DNA of 64,000 bases, taken from the NCBI GenBank assembly GCA_900555835.1, contig USMK01000008.1:7925-71924 (forward strand), written 5' to 3'. This DNA comes from an uncultured Clostridium sp. Lineage in GTDB: Bacteria; Bacillota; Clostridia; TANB77; CAG-508. Both the position numbers and the translations under genes were made by a program. The notes under the pieces are model-generated. The model made no database searches, was not told the DNA's origin, and worked only from the letters and a program-made list of their open reading frames with translations. Below, piece by piece: positions 63,828 through 64,000 of this stretch (positions within the stretch are counted from its first letter, which is position 1; every line of letters starts with the position of its first letter).

Positions 63828-63874
63828 GCTTCATAGGGGACGTTTCTTTTTGAGTCATTTTGACTCATCACATC
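63828..63874. repeat. REP-like dispersed repeat, copy D (right end lost)
   Basis: GCTTCATAGGGGACGTTTCT, then TTTTTGAGTCA-TTT-TGACTCA; the terminal TTGGGGACAT is missing. The remaining 126 bases of the window hold no feature that I can support. Confidence 0.85.
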
Positions 63875-64000
63875 TTGTTGCTGCTTTGGTTGGACGGAGA
63901 AAAATTGAGGGGTGTTTTTGGTGCGTGTGAATTAGTTCGAGGTTGTCCGCTAAAAAGTAAAATATAAAATTTAAAAAGTCTCCGTTTTCCAAGGCGTTTA

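Noticed and set aside
1..64000. CRISPR array or cas genes
   Set aside because: No regularly spaced direct repeats and no Cas-like protein were seen. The only repeats are the REP-like family, the VHTHTH cassette, att sites and protein-internal repeats.

Overview
The window is AT-rich, low-GC Gram-positive DNA. Spore genes (spoVT, cotJA/B/C), CtsR and HrcA heat-shock regulons, a Firmicutes-type 6S RNA, strong AGGAGG-type ribosome binding sites and a heavy preference for AGA arginine codons point to a member of the Clostridia, probably an uncultured gut lineage. No 16S gene is present, so the placement is inference.

Layout: 1-3150 (minus) holds the end of a Lon-like ATPase, rimI, tsaB and tsaE. 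3470-4884 is a PPP-type phosphatase. 4885-8475 is a decayed accessory patch with YhcG, IS256 and Fic remnants, an intact IS481 element, a NERD-HRDC protein and a candidate structured RNA. 9650-16960 is the rimP-nusA-rnpM-ylxQ-infB-rbfA-nrnA-truB operon. 17166-22079 holds a thioester adhesin, rplU-rpmA, glmM and guaD. 22747-33316 holds spoVT and the cotJ operon, which is split by an 8.6 kb element. 33530-38390 holds 6S RNA, prmC, whiA, hemW, dprA and lexA. 38450-43220 is accessory (micro-proteins, repeats, a giant pilin-like RCC1 protein, an Rpn nuclease). 43436-53561 holds the ctsR-mcsA-mcsB-clpC and hrcA-grpE-dnaK-dnaJ stress operons, with a sortase between them. 55296-61875 is the glycolytic operon gap-pgk-tpiA-gpmI-(YezG-like)-eno. 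The window ends with tRNA-Gln, a cysteine desulfurase and a repeat unit.

The most striking observation is that every broken-looking conserved gene is broken at an in-frame CGG codon. tsaB, whiA, a serine recombinase, the short ORF before it and a sortase (twice) each hit a stop soon after CGG. In all six cases, skipping only the C (reading C+GGN as Gly) restores a continuous protein, usually at a conserved glycine. By eye, no other recognisable conserved gene here has an in-frame CGG. The only other three are in short, compositionally atypical ORFs. This suggests genome-wide +1 recoding at CGG.

The second main observation is a site-specific element between cotJB and cotJC, bounded by 17-bp direct repeats. 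It carries surface-protein genes, a class D/E-like sortase and the CGG-gated serine recombinase. Precise excision would restore a translationally coupled cotJA-B-C operon, as skin elements do. The third is a tiny transcription unit present twice, encoding 22-residue VHTHTH peptides, with a covarying terminator and an adjacent REP-like repeat.
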